Shown: piece after piece, positions 46,545 through 55,480 of the stretch
How positions within the stretch are numbered: position 1 is the first letter of the stretch
How the letters are laid out: every line of letters starts with the position of its first letter
Translations under genes and position numbers: made by a program
Source: Pseudomonas sp. StFLB209
Lineage (GTDB): Bacteria; Pseudomonadota; Gammaproteobacteria; Pseudomonadales; Pseudomonadaceae
Assembly (NCBI RefSeq): GCF_000829415.1
Contig: NZ_AP014637.1
Span: forward strand, 620,001 to 684,000
DNA length: 64,000 bases
Reading direction: 5' to 3'
Notes under the pieces: generated by a model
What the model was told of the DNA's origin: nothing
The model's database searches: none
The model's input: only the letters and a program-made list of their open reading frames with translations

Positions 46545-46778
46545 ATGGAAAACGGCGTTGTTATCAGGACTGAACTTGCCCCGGCCGAAGCAACTGCACT
46601 GCTCAACCTTTTGAAGGCCAGCTACACCCTGGCCCTCACCGAACATTGGTACGACGACGCCTATCGGGCCGTGAACAACCAGGAACGCCACACCGCAATT
46701 CTCCAGAAACACCCTGCAATGGCCGCACAGAAGCGGCTGATCGGCGCACTCGTGCATAGCCTTACAACAGCGAAGTAA
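46545..46778 (+). CDS. Early-operon hypothetical protein
   Basis: 77 residues from the ATG at 46545 (MENGVVIRTELAPAEATALL), GAGG upstream. No family recognised; mainly helical. It ends 5 bases before the primase gene. Confidence 0.58.
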   Translation: MENGVVIRTELAPAEATALLNLLKASYTLALTEHWYDDAYRAVNNQERHTAILQKHPAMAAQKRLIGALVHSLTTAK

Positions 46779-46783
46779 TCGAA

Positions 46784-49489
46784 ATGATGGAAGCGGATAT
46801 CCGTGTAACAGTATTGGACCGACTGCAGGACGACTATGACCTCCGGGTCAAGCAAACCGGCGCCCTGTACATGCGTGGCGGCACCTGCCCAAGCTGCCAC
46901 CAGAAGGAGCTGTATGCGCGCCATGACAACCCTTGGCAGATCCGCTGTGGCCGTCCTAAGTGCGGCTTGATCGAAGACGTCAAAGACATCTACCCCAACA
47001 TTTTCGAGGACTGGAGCAAGCGAGCGCCTGCTACCGAGGACAATCCTACCGCGACAGCACGTGCCTACTTGGAGTTTGTCCGGGGCTTTGACGTCGGGAT
47101 GATTGGCGCCTGGTTCACCCAGGAGAACTACGTCTGCCGTGAAAATGGCGAAGCGTCAGCGACCGTCCGGTTCGAAATGCCCAACGGCGGATACTGGGAG
47201 CGCTTGATCGACCGTGCTTCGCGCTTCGGAAAGATGAAAGCCCGGTTCAAATACCAGTACTCCATCGCAGGGCAGTGGTGGTGCCCGCCAGACACTGACC
47301 TGCACACGGTGGACGAGCTGTGGATTGTGGAAGGTGTATTCGACGCCATTGCTTTGGTCATGAACGGGATCAAGGCGGTATCGGCCATGTCCTGCAACAA
47401 CTACCCCGGCGAAGCACTGAAAGCGCTGGCCGAGCAGCGAAAGGGCGACCTACCCACGCTGGTGTGGGCACTGGACAACGACCCTGTTGCCCATGGCTAC
47501 CTGATGCGCTGGGTGAAGCTGGCCCGCGAACTGGGCTTCACCTGTCGTGCTGCGCTGGTCCCACAGCGCGGCAAGAAGAAGGTCGACTGGAACGACCTGC
47601 ACCTGCGATGGAACTTCGAGGACAAGGGCGAGGCCCGCGACAAGCGCCGCGAGCGTGACCTGGCAGCCGCTCGGCACGAAGGCAAGCTGCTGCTGGCACC
47701 CAGCCCCAGGGAAAAAGCGCTGCTGATGTACACCTGGGATGAGGCCAATTCCGAGTTTGCCCTGGAGTTCGGCCACCAGACCTACTGGGCCAAGTTTGAC
47801 CTGTCCAAGCTCGAAAAGCCGGACGGTGATGAGGAGCCCGATGATCACGACGAACAGTTGACGAGCGATCGAGAGGCCAGGCGCAAGGCCTTGGAGAAGG
47901 TGTGCACGATCAAGCTGCTGGTGAACTGTTGTCTCCAGCCTTTGTACAAGCAGGTCAACGATATCACCGATGAAGCGTGGTTCTACGTGAACGTGTCCAC
48001 GGCCAGCAACGAGAAAGGCGACCGGCTCACGTTCACTCCCAAGCAGTTGTCGTCGAGCGGCGAGTTCAAGACCCGCATCACGAATGCCAAGGTCACCTGG
48101 CTCGGCACACAAAAGCACCTGGACCAAATCATGATGCGTCAGATCGAGAATTTGAGCACGGTGGGAACCATCGACTTCCTGGGCTACAGCAAAGAGCACA
48201 AGGCCTACATCTTCAACAACATCGCTATCAAGGACGGCACCGTTTTCAAGGCCAATGAGGACGACTACTTCGAACTGGGCAAGCAAAGCGTCAAGTGCCT
48301 GATGCGGTCGGTGAAAATGGATTTGGCCATCGATGGTCGCAAGTACAGCGAGGCCTGGCTGGACAAGCTGTGGCTAGTGTTCCGTGAAAATGGCTTGCTG
48401 GGTTTGACCTACTGGTTCGGGTCCCTGTACGCGGAACAAATCCGGGCGGAGTATGAAAGCTTCCCGTTCATGGAAATGTCCGGCGAACCTGACTCTGGCA
48501 AGACCACCCTCATCAAGTTTCTGTGGAAGCTGTTCGGTCGGCTCTACGAGGGCTTTGACCCTGCCAAGGGATCAGCATCGGGCCGTAGCCGTGCGATGGG
48601 TCAGGTGGCCAACCTGCCGTTGGTGCTCCTGGAGGCCGACCGCAACACTGATGCTGACAATGCCAAGTCGTTCGAATGGGACGAGTTCAAGGACTATTAC
48701 GGTGGCGGCTTGCTGCGCACCCGTGGCGTGAAGAACAACTCCAACGACACCTACGAGCCCCCTTTCCGTGCCTCGATCGTTATCGCGCAGAACGCCATTG
48801 TCACCGGGCACGAAGCCATCCTGAGCCGGATCGTGCGACTGCCATTCCTCAAGCCGACCATCACTGAGGAAAGCCGGGCGGCAGCTGATGCTCTGGTTCA
48901 GACCGAGTTGGAGAGCGTGAACTACTTCATCGTGAAAGCGATGAAGGCCGAGCCCCAGGTAATGAAGAAGTTCGCCGAGGCGTACCCCAAGTACCGCGCA
49001 CAGCTGTGGGCTTCCAAGAAGCTGTCGAGCGACCGGGTGATTCGCAACCACGCACAGATCATGGCGTTGCTGGACTGCCTGCAGCTGGTACTGCCTATCC
49101 CTGGGCATATGGTCCAGGAATGTCACAAGTACATCGAGAAGATGGCCAGCGAGCGCCAAGGGGCTATCACGACGGATCCGAAGGAAGTGGTCGAGTTCTG
49201 GCAGGTGTATGACTACCTGGAGAACTTGAGCGGTGAACCGTTGGTGAACCACAGCAAGAAGACCGGGCAGATCGCGATCAACCTCAACCAGTTCGCGGAA
49301 GTCGCGCACGAACACCGCCAGAAGATCCCCGACCTGGCCGTGCTGCGCCGTCTGCTCAAGGACGGTCGCACCCACCCAATGATCGATGCCAGCCGCCGTG
49401 TTGAAAGTCAGATCCGTGCGCTGCAGAAAGCTAAAACGCCGTTGGCACCAATTCCGCCGACCGTTCGCTGTTTCGTGTTCAAGGAATGA
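46784..49489 (+). CDS. TOPRIM primase-helicase (P4 alpha/DUF927-like)
   Basis: 901 residues, the phage replication protein. Zinc ligands C35-X2-C38 and C55-X4-C60; a TOPRIM region around 175-270 (WIVEGVFDAIALVMNGIKAV with its glutamate, LVWALDNDPVAHGYL with its acidic pair); a helicase ATPase with Walker A GEPDSGKT at about 567-574 and LVLLEADRN after it. Two starts (46784, 46787) are possible. It replaces both primase and helicase and probably starts replication at a nearby origin. Confidence 0.85.
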   Translation: MMEADIRVTVLDRLQDDYDLRVKQTGALYMRGGTCPSCHQKELYARHDNPWQIRCGRPKCGLIEDVKDIYPNIFEDWSKRAPATEDNPTATARAYLEFVRGFDVGMIGAWFTQENYVCRENGEASATVRFEMPNGGYWERLIDRASRFGKMKARFKYQYSIAGQWWCPPDTDLHTVDELWIVEGVFDAIALVMNGIKAVSAMSCNNYPGEALKALAEQRKGDLPTLVWALDNDPVAHGYLMRWVKLARELGFTCRAALVPQRGKKKVDWNDLHLRWNFEDKGEARDKRRERDLAAARHEGKLLLAPSPREKALLMYTWDEANSEFALEFGHQTYWAKFDLSKLEKPDGDEEPDDHDEQLTSDREARRKALEKVCTIKLLVNCCLQPLYKQVNDITDEAWFYVNVSTASNEKGDRLTFTPKQLSSSGEFKTRITNAKVTWLGTQKHLDQIMMRQIENLSTVGTIDFLGYSKEHKAYIFNNIAIKDGTVFKANEDDYFELGKQSVKCLMRSVKMDLAIDGRKYSEAWLDKLWLVFRENGLLGLTYWFGSLYAEQIRAEYESFPFMEMSGEPDSGKTTLIKFLWKLFGRLYEGFDPAKGSASGRSRAMGQVANLPLVLLEADRNTDADNAKSFEWDEFKDYYGGGLLRTRGVKNNSNDTYEPPFRASIVIAQNAIVTGHEAILSRIVRLPFLKPTITEESRAAADALVQTELESVNYFIVKAMKAEPQVMKKFAEAYPKYRAQLWASKKLSSDRVIRNHAQIMALLDCLQLVLPIPGHMVQECHKYIEKMASERQGAITTDPKEVVEFWQVYDYLENLSGEPLVNHSKKTGQIAINLNQFAEVAHEHRQKIPDLAVLRRLLKDGRTHPMIDASRRVESQIRALQKAKTPLAPIPPTVRCFVFKE

Positions 49490-49601
49490 GCCACGCAGAT
49501 TTGCGGGGCACCTGGCCCGCAAAGGACAACATCAGACCAGGTAATCAGAACAGCACCGAGGAGTTGCCGCTCCTCGATGCCAACCATCGTAAGGAAAACA
49601 T

Positions 49602-50042
49602 ATGAACGACGCACCGAACGACAGCAGCACCAAGGCTACCACACCAGCTATCCGCCGTTATCAAGTGCTCGAAAGCTTCAAGGATTACGAGGTTACCCTT
49701 GAGGTAGATCACTCGATCCTGACCCAGGAGCGGGCCACGCAGATCAATAGCTTTTGGACCAGCGACGACGATCGGCTCGATGAGGAAAACGGCGATGTGG
49801 TTCGCACAGTCATCCGGCTGGCTGGGCTGACGCTCATCAAACTGATGCTTGAATTGGGTGACGTCGACTTTTCGGATAAAGAGGTCGCGCGCGGGAACAT
49901 CTGGAGTACGGAGCTGCGCCGCTTGGAGGGTTGGGGTGGAGAGCTTGAAGGCTCTCCCTATGGGTGGTGCGGCATACGGGCAGTATCAGCCAGCGTAAGC
50001 AGCTGCTCGTTCTACGAACTTGAAGTGAGAGAAGTGTCATGA
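49602..50042 (+). CDS. DUF2528-like phage protein
   Basis: 146 residues; residues 28-80 (YEVTLEVDHSILTQERATQI) resemble DUF2528, known mainly from phages and of unknown function. It follows the primase by 112 bp and overlaps the next gene by 4 bp. Confidence 0.6.
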   Translation: MNDAPNDSSTKATTPAIRRYQVLESFKDYEVTLEVDHSILTQERATQINSFWTSDDDRLDEENGDVVRTVIRLAGLTLIKLMLELGDVDFSDKEVARGNIWSTELRRLEGWGGELEGSPYGWCGIRAVSASVSSCSFYELEVREVS

Positions 50043-50275
50043 CCAGCACCTTTCGGAACGAGCCAAAGCACCTCATGACGATAGGTGTGATCGGTGCAGC
50101 CCTGATCGACTACCAGGTGCGAAAAACCACTACAGCACGTCAGCAACTTGTGGAGCTGGCCAGCGCGGCCATCACCGCCGGCGAACTGGACGACCAGGAG
50201 CAAGTAGTGGTCGGCCATGTCTTGACCCAAGTAGCAGCCAACAACCAATTCGGAGTCACCCAGCATGATTATTGA
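50039..50275 (+). CDS. Early-operon hypothetical protein
   Basis: 78 residues starting MTSTFRNEPKHLMTIGVIGA. No family recognised; a helical core with TTTARQQLVELASAAITAGE. It overlaps both neighbours. Confidence 0.55.
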   Translation: MTSTFRNEPKHLMTIGVIGAALIDYQVRKTTTARQQLVELASAAITAGELDDQEQVVVGHVLTQVAANNQFGVTQHDY

Positions 50276-50402
50276 GTTCAGCCTGATGGTGCCGGGTCGC
50301 CTGCACCAGGAGTGGAGCATCGAGGTCGACGACCACACTACCGACGAACATCTGCTCGATCACATTCGAGAGGAAATGCAGGAGGCACTTGACGATGATT
50401 GA
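50265..50402 (+). CDS. Small acidic hypothetical protein, 45 residues
   Basis: ATG at 50265 overlaps the previous gene by 11 bases; the product starts MIIEFSLMVPGRLHQEWSIE and ends EEMQEALDDD. It overlaps the next gene by 8 bases. Tight packing on both sides supports a real gene; no family recognised. Confidence 0.55.
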   Translation: MIIEFSLMVPGRLHQEWSIEVDDHTTDEHLLDHIREEMQEALDDD

Positions 50403-50718
50403 AAACGGGCTGAATCAACAGGAGCCGGCCACTGAGTTAGTGCAGTCGATTCAGGAACTAATTCGCCAGTTGCGGCGGCCGGGAATCCCGATCGAGGATG
50501 TTCTATGGACGGCAGCAGACATTGCCGAATATCTCAAGCTATCCACTTACAGCGTCGAACGGAAGGTAACACTGACCCCTGGCTTCCCTGATAGCGTGCA
50601 ACCCTGCTCTGACGGCCCCAAAGCCCTCAAGCGCTGGTTTGCCGGTGAAGTGATCGACTGGACACGTCGACACAGGGCCAAGCTTCCCAAGGCACGATCA
50701 AGCCGGCAATCAGCCTGA
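50395..50718 (+). CDS. Excisionase/Cox-like DNA-binding protein
   Basis: 107 residues from the ATG at 50395, GGAGG ten bases upstream. The core WTAADIAEYLKLSTYSVERK is a winged-helix of the excisionase/AlpA kind. Last gene of the early operon, convergent with the integrase, so a recombination directionality factor is the likely role. Confidence 0.65.
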   Translation: MIENGLNQQEPATELVQSIQELIRQLRRPGIPIEDVLWTAADIAEYLKLSTYSVERKVTLTPGFPDSVQPCSDGPKALKRWFAGEVIDWTRRHRAKLPKARSSRQSA

Positions 50719-50727
50719 CCCATTTTA

Positions 50728-50752
50728 AGCCTGCGCTTCTGCAGGCTTTTTT
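50728..50752. terminator. Terminator between excisionase-like and integrase genes
   Basis: Stem AGCCTGC/GCAGGCT with a six-base loop and TTTTTTA. It ends the early operon and touches the integrase stop. Confidence 0.85.
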
Positions 50753-51749
50753 ATCCCAGCAGCTTGGCCAGCTCTGATGCCGTGGCGTTGTAATAGACCA
50801 TCAGCGACTTCAGGTCCTTGTGGCCAGTAATACGTGCCAAGTCCAGGACCTCGACCTTGCGAGCGAGCCGGGTTATCGCCTCGTGCCGAGTGTCATGAAA
50901 GTTTGGGCCATCGGCAAATAGCTCATCACGCACTTTCCTATACATAGTGTCGGCCGACGCTGATTTGAGGCGGAACAGCGGATCCCGTCCCCCCTTCCCC
51001 TCCATCATCAAGCCGACCAGCTCAGTTGCACGTGAACTCAGCGGCACATTTCGGCTGGACCCATTCTTCGTTTTCGGCAATCGGACCCAGCGCTCCGGCA
51101 TGTTCACATCTGCCACCGTGATGCCCAGAATTTCGCCCTGACGCATGGCTGTCTCCAGTGCGATCAGGAACGCTACGGCAAGCTCATGCTGCAGCTTGAC
51201 GGGCGCAACACCCTCAACAAAGCCTAGCCTGGTCGTGATGGCCAGAACCTCACCTGGTGAGATGCGACGATCCCGGCCTGGCCCGTTACTCGGACGCCGG
51301 GCGTCTCTAACCGGGTTCGCCTTGCAGGTTCGCCACTCACGGCGGGCAATCTCAAAAACGGATGAGAGTAGTGTCATCTCACGGCGCACAGTCGACGGTT
51401 TAACAGTCTCCAGACGCTGGTCGCGCCATTTAGCAACCTGCTCAGAAGTGATATTGTCCAGCAGCTCCCCGACCCACTCCAAGGTGCGGTCGAATCGTTC
51501 GAGGCGGATCTGCTCCCAGCGCACGCCCTCTTTGGTCGTTGACACCTCCCGCTTGTATCGCTGGAACGCTTCCGAAAGAGTCATTGTGGCCGCGGTAGAT
51601 TGCTGGCCACTCTCTGCGAGGATCTGGGCTTCACGGGCCGTCGCCCATGCAACCGCTGCGGCTTTGGTCGGGAACGTGGCTGAATCTCGAACGCCAAGCT
51701 TGGCCACCTCAGCCCGCCACCCGCCACTGCGTTTCCTGTAAGACGCCAT
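50751..51749 (-). CDS. Prophage tyrosine integrase
   Basis: 332 residues from the ATG at 51749 (MASYRKRSGGWRAEVAKLGV), which has GGGGG upstream. SAM-like N-terminal part (LSEAFQRYKREVSTTKEGVR); catalytic residues in ALETAMRQGEILGI (Arg), FHDTRHEAITRLA (His-x-x-Arg) and ITGHKDLKSLMVYYNA (His and Tyr). It lies 156 bases inside attR. Confidence 0.92.
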   Translation of the reverse strand: MASYRKRSGGWRAEVAKLGVRDSATFPTKAAAVAWATAREAQILAESGQQSTAATMTLSEAFQRYKREVSTTKEGVRWEQIRLERFDRTLEWVGELLDNITSEQVAKWRDQRLETVKPSTVRREMTLLSSVFEIARREWRTCKANPVRDARRPSNGPGRDRRISPGEVLAITTRLGFVEGVAPVKLQHELAVAFLIALETAMRQGEILGITVADVNMPERWVRLPKTKNGSSRNVPLSSRATELVGLMMEGKGGRDPLFRLKSASADTMYRKVRDELFADGPNFHDTRHEAITRLARKVEVLDLARITGHKDLKSLMVYYNATASELAKLLG

Positions 51750-51905
51750 CTGTCCCCCTGGGCGTAAAAATGGCGTAAAGGCTACCACGCAAAAGCACTC
51801 AAACGCCGCACCACGCCAGATTAAGCCAAGTCGAAACCCTTACTTAACAAGGACTTGCAGCCACAAGCCGTAAGGTGCACGATCCAGCCAGATGAGTGAG
51901 ATGCC

Positions 51906-51919
51906 CCCTCGGGGCACCA
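51906..51919 (+). repeat. attR core (14-bp direct repeat)
   Basis: Exact copy of the tRNA-Leu 3' end CCCTCGGGGCACCA. Outside it the match to the tRNA ends, so this marks the right prophage border. The 458-bp stretch 51790-52247 holds this site, the displaced host terminator and a leader with no other clear signal. Confidence 0.88.
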
Positions 51920-51958
51920 AACAGCAGCACCTCCAAGTCAACTAGCAGACTTGGATAT

Positions 51959-51989
51959 AAAAAACCGGCCAGTTGAGCCGGTTTTTTTA
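51959..51989 (+). terminator. Displaced host tRNA-Leu terminator
   Basis: AAAAAACCGGC-CAGTT-GAGCCGGTTTTTTT type hairpin 40 bases after attR. Before integration it would have stood just after tRNA-Leu. Confidence 0.8.
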
Positions 51990-52247
51990 TGGGCGTCTTT
52001 TACCCCTTTGCTTCTTGATGACGCGTTGCGGCGCGACAGTCTGCGCATGTCCAGTGTTCTTAAAGACCCCTTCGCTAGCAAGACGGATCGCCGCCCGCTC
52101 CTCCAAGCTAATGAACGCCCCCTGAACCAACCCCGCCCGCCCCATCAAGATTTCCCCCACCCCGCCGACATAATTTGCAATATCCAATGGCTACCATCCA
52201 CCCGCGATGCCCCATTGACCCCTTCACACCGGACCGTGGTAGCCATA

Positions 52248-54188
52248 ATGAAAATAAAGAACAAACTCGTCCTGGCCTTTGTACTGGTGGCTTTCATCCC
52301 TGTGAGCCTGGTTGCCGTGATTTCAGTGCTGAACATCCGCTCGCAGGCGGTCGATCAGTTCATTGATAGCAGCACCCGTGAAATTCGTCAGATCGACGGC
52401 AATATCCGGCAGTTTTTCGACAGCACCCAGCACAACGTCGACCAGATGGCCGCCGATCCGCAGTACACCTCGGTCGCCAGCCTGAAGAACTATCAGCCTG
52501 CCGATGCGGCCAGTCAGCCGTTGCCAGCTGCGGCCAAGCAGGTGATCGATGCGTTTGCCCGCTATGGCGAGACTCATCCGACGGCGGCGATTCTGTCTAT
52601 CGGGCTGGAGGACGGCACTTATGCCAAGTGGCCGGATGATCCGCAGTTGTCCAAATATGATCCACGTGGCCGCCCTTGGTACAAAGCGGCCATGGCCAGC
52701 CCTGGCAAAACGGTGCGTACACCGGCTTATTACTATGAGAAAGACGCCGTGGCACTGGTTGGCAGTGCGCGGGCGATGCTGGATACCGCTGGCAAACCCA
52801 AGGGGGTGTTTGTCGTCAGTGTCTCGCTGAAAAACCTCACCGAGCTGGTCAAGAGCATCAAGCTGGGTGAAAGCGGCTACGTGATGCTGATCGAAGACGG
52901 CGTGGTGCTGGTCGACCCGCGCGATCCGAGCCATGGCTTCAAGCCGCTCAAGGACCTGGGCGAGCCGTATGCCAAGCTGGCGGCCACGACTCAGGGCTCT
53001 ACCGAGGTCGAGATCAACGGCGTGCGCTACATGGCTAACGTCTGGACCTCGCCGGGCCTTGGCTGGCGCTATATCGGCCTGATCGAGCATCAGGAAGTCA
53101 TGGCGGCGGCGACGCATATCACCTACCTGATCGTCGGCATCGTCGTGGTTCTGGTGCTGATCTTCGCGGCGTTGGCAGCAGCATTTGCCCGGGTGATCGT
53201 CAAACCGATCGGCCAGGTCAGTACCGGTTTGCAATCGATTGCCGAAGGCGAAGGCGACCTGCGGCGCAATCTGGATGTGCAGGGCAAGGACGAAACCGCA
53301 GAGCTGGCCGGCTGGTTCAACAAGTTTCTCGCCGCCATCCGCCAGTTGATCCAGCACATCGGCGCGGCCTCGGCCAATCTGCAGGACGCTTCGCGGGTCA
53401 ACAGCGAAGTGGCCAACAATATGGATCAGGCGGCGGGCCGTCAGCGCCAGGCCGTTGAGCTGGTGTCCACGGCGTTCAACGAAATGGTCGCCACTGCCAA
53501 CGAAGTCGCGCGGGCCTGCACCACGGCTGCCGGGTCGGCGGAGAGCGGGCAAAGCCGGGTGGCCGAAGGCAAGCAGCAGATCGAGATGAGCACCCAGCAT
53601 GTCAATCGGCTGGGCCGACGCCTGAGTGAGTCGTCGCAGGCGATGGTCGAGCTTGAGGAAGGCAGCCGCAGCATCAACCAGATTCTCGGCACCATCCGTG
53701 CGATTGCCGAGCAGACCAACCTGCTGGCGCTGAACGCCGCGATCGAAGCCGCCCGTGCCGGTGATCAGGGTCGCGGCTTTGCCGTGGTGGCCGATGAAGT
53801 GCGCGCGCTGGCCAAGCGCACGGCGGACTCGACCGGCGAGATCGATCAGTTGCTTAGCACGTTGGGCGGCAAGACCCAGGAGGTTTCGCAGAAGATGCAC
53901 AGTTGCCTGGAGCTGTCGCAGGCCAGCGTGGCATCGATTGAAAGTGCGCGCGACAGCTTTGAAGGTATTCAGTTGTCGGTCAACGAGATCCGTGACCAGA
54001 ACCTGCAGATTTCCACCGCTGCCGAAGAGCAGCACAGTGTGGCTGAAGACATTAACCGGCATATCCAGCAGATCTACGACGAGGCAAGGCTGGTGGAAAG
54101 CCTGGCGCACTCGGCGCAGACCGACTCCGGCCGCTTGTCGCAGTTGTCTGATGAACTCAATGGACTGGTGGGGCGCTTCAAGTCCTGA
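52248..54188 (+). CDS. Methyl-accepting chemotaxis protein with dCache sensor
   Basis: 646 residues from ATG 52248 ([20 protein letters not shown]). Order: first membrane segment, a periplasmic dCache domain (about 35-290; [20 protein letters not shown]), second membrane segment ([20 protein letters not shown]), HAMP, and the signalling hairpin [20 protein letters not shown]. Ligand unknown; the RxWYxxA part recalls small-molecule-binding caches. A longer upstream frame overlaps the leader and lacks a signal anchor. Confidence 0.9.
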   Translation: MKIKNKLVLAFVLVAFIPVSLVAVISVLNIRSQAVDQFIDSSTREIRQIDGNIRQFFDSTQHNVDQMAADPQYTSVASLKNYQPADAASQPLPAAAKQVIDAFARYGETHPTAAILSIGLEDGTYAKWPDDPQLSKYDPRGRPWYKAAMASPGKTVRTPAYYYEKDAVALVGSARAMLDTAGKPKGVFVVSVSLKNLTELVKSIKLGESGYVMLIEDGVVLVDPRDPSHGFKPLKDLGEPYAKLAATTQGSTEVEINGVRYMANVWTSPGLGWRYIGLIEHQEVMAAATHITYLIVGIVVVLVLIFAALAAAFARVIVKPIGQVSTGLQSIAEGEGDLRRNLDVQGKDETAELAGWFNKFLAAIRQLIQHIGAASANLQDASRVNSEVANNMDQAAGRQRQAVELVSTAFNEMVATANEVARACTTAAGSAESGQSRVAEGKQQIEMSTQHVNRLGRRLSESSQAMVELEEGSRSINQILGTIRAIAEQTNLLALNAAIEAARAGDQGRGFAVVADEVRALAKRTADSTGEIDQLLSTLGGKTQEVSQKMHSCLELSQASVASIESARDSFEGIQLSVNEIRDQNLQISTAAEEQHSVAEDINRHIQQIYDEARLVESLAHSAQTDSGRLSQLSDELNGLVGRFKS

Positions 54189-54285
54189 ATCTAAGTTTTC
54201 GCGGCTGAAGCCGCTCCTACGGGAATAGTCAGCTTCAAATCTTGAGATGAAGACGGCGGGCTTTAAGGCCCGCCGTCAGGTGACA

Positions 54286-54360
54286 TCACATCAACAGGGC
54301 AATCAGGATGATCACCGGAATGGGTACACCAATAATCCACAGCAATAGCGAACGCATCAT
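54286..54360 (-). CDS. 24-residue membrane peptide
   Basis: ATG at 54360 with AAGGAG five bases upstream; the product starts MMRSLLLWIIGVPIPVIILI, a single hydrophobic segment, and ends with TGA after four more residues. Too short for usual gene callers. A GC-rich hairpin (54252-54277) lies after it. The ribosome-binding site is the main support. Confidence 0.55.
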   Translation of the reverse strand: MMRSLLLWIIGVPIPVIILIALLM

Positions 54361-54405
54361 TTAGCTCCTTGCCCGGTCACGACCGGGTGATTGTCAAATC
54401 AACTC

Positions 54406-55347
54406 TCAAGTGCGACGGGCACGTTCCAGCGCGGCAGTTTCCAGTGGGTCATCGATCCACAGCGCGCGATCACGCTGACGACCGCCCCACAGCGCCGCAA
54501 GGCTGGCAAAGAAGGCGCCGCACAACAGGGCGATGAACGTCCACAGCGCGGTATGCGCGGCGACTTTGGCAGCGGTGTCAGCGGCCTGTTTTGCCGCAAG
54601 CTTGGCGTCTTCAATAGCTTGACGAGCCTCGCCATACACTTGGTCAACGCGCTGCTCGGCCTCTTGCTGGGTCATGTTGGTGCGTTGCGCGACGAACTGC
54701 GCCAGGTAAGCACGGTCGTCAGCGTTCATCTGGCCATCACCGGCCAGGGCCTTGTTGAGGATGCGGCTGGTCACCCCTTGCGCGTCGGTCTGGCTGGCTT
54801 GTGAAGGGTCGGCGCTGCGCAGCAGTTTGTCGATGAAGTAGCCACCGTCACCCTGATTCTGGCCATCGCTCATCGCGCCGACCGCTGTAGCACCACCGGC
54901 GGCCATGGCCGCGCCCGCCGCCTGACCACCGACCTGAGCCACGCTACCGACCGTCGAAGCGACCGAACTGACCACCAGTGCAGCGGTGATCAGGGTCGCC
55001 ACAGCCCAGGACAGGAAGCCGTGGCTGGTGTCACGGAAGTAGACCTCATCGCCGTGCAGGTTGGTCCACTTGCCACGCAACCGGCCTGCCAGGTAGCCAC
55101 CCAGCGCCGACGCCAGGATCTGCGTCACCAGTAGCCAGACAATCGTCGATATACCCAGCGCCTTGGCGCTGACGCCCTCATCCCCCCAGGGCGACGAGAG
55201 CGCGAAGCCCAGCCCTGAGCCCAATAACAGCAAAATCATGGATAAAGCTGCCGCACCTGCGGCACCGGCGAAAATCGCCGCCCAGGAGACGCCAGACTGG
55301 CTCGCCCGGTCGGGCGCGTAGGTGGTGTATTGCGCAGGTGTGATCAT
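54406..55347 (-). CDS. Membrane protein, function unknown
   Basis: 313 residues. Four hydrophobic segments: GVSWAAIFAGAAGAAALSMI, ISTIVWLLVTQILASALGGY, HGFLSWAVATLITAALVVSS and TALWTFIALLCGAFFASLAA, with a soluble alpha-helical stretch of ~130 residues (about 150-275) between the third and fourth. No named family recognised. Proteins of this build occur in many Pseudomonas; possibly stress-related. Confidence 0.65.
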   Translation of the reverse strand: MITPAQYTTYAPDRASQSGVSWAAIFAGAAGAAALSMILLLLGSGLGFALSSPWGDEGVSAKALGISTIVWLLVTQILASALGGYLAGRLRGKWTNLHGDEVYFRDTSHGFLSWAVATLITAALVVSSVASTVGSVAQVGGQAAGAAMAAGGATAVGAMSDGQNQGDGGYFIDKLLRSADPSQASQTDAQGVTSRILNKALAGDGQMNADDRAYLAQFVAQRTNMTQQEAEQRVDQVYGEARQAIEDAKLAAKQAADTAAKVAAHTALWTFIALLCGAFFASLAALWGGRQRDRALWIDDPLETAALERARRT

Positions 55348-55480
55348 GATTGCAGGCCCTTTGGCAGTGAAAGGATAAGTCCCTCACTGGTTACGACCTG
55401 CGCCTGCGCTGATGTTTCAAAATATTAATGCCTGGTTGGCGCAAACGTCATGCGCCCCCGGTTGCAGGAGGCCGGGAACC

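Larger units (their letters stand above)
20052..51919. mobile_element. Complete P2/HP1-like prophage, about 31.9 kb
   Basis: Bounded by the 14-bp att repeats. It contains integrase, repressor/Cro pair, CII-like protein, primase-helicase, Ogr-like activator, terminase, portal, scaffold, capsid, head and tail completion proteins, sheath, tube, lysis cassette, tape measure, baseplate and fibre genes. The head genes follow P2 order (portal and terminase on one strand, scaffold-capsid on the other); sheath, tube and DUF2590 genes are of the HP1/K139 type, and genome length is close to those phages. All expected modules are present, so it may be inducible, unless the defect in baseplate J (30320-30358) is real. 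Confidence 0.93.

Noticed and set aside
52323..54110. 595-residue minus-strand frame over the first chemoreceptor
   Set aside because: Antisense shadow; the chemoreceptor domains on the plus strand are unambiguous.
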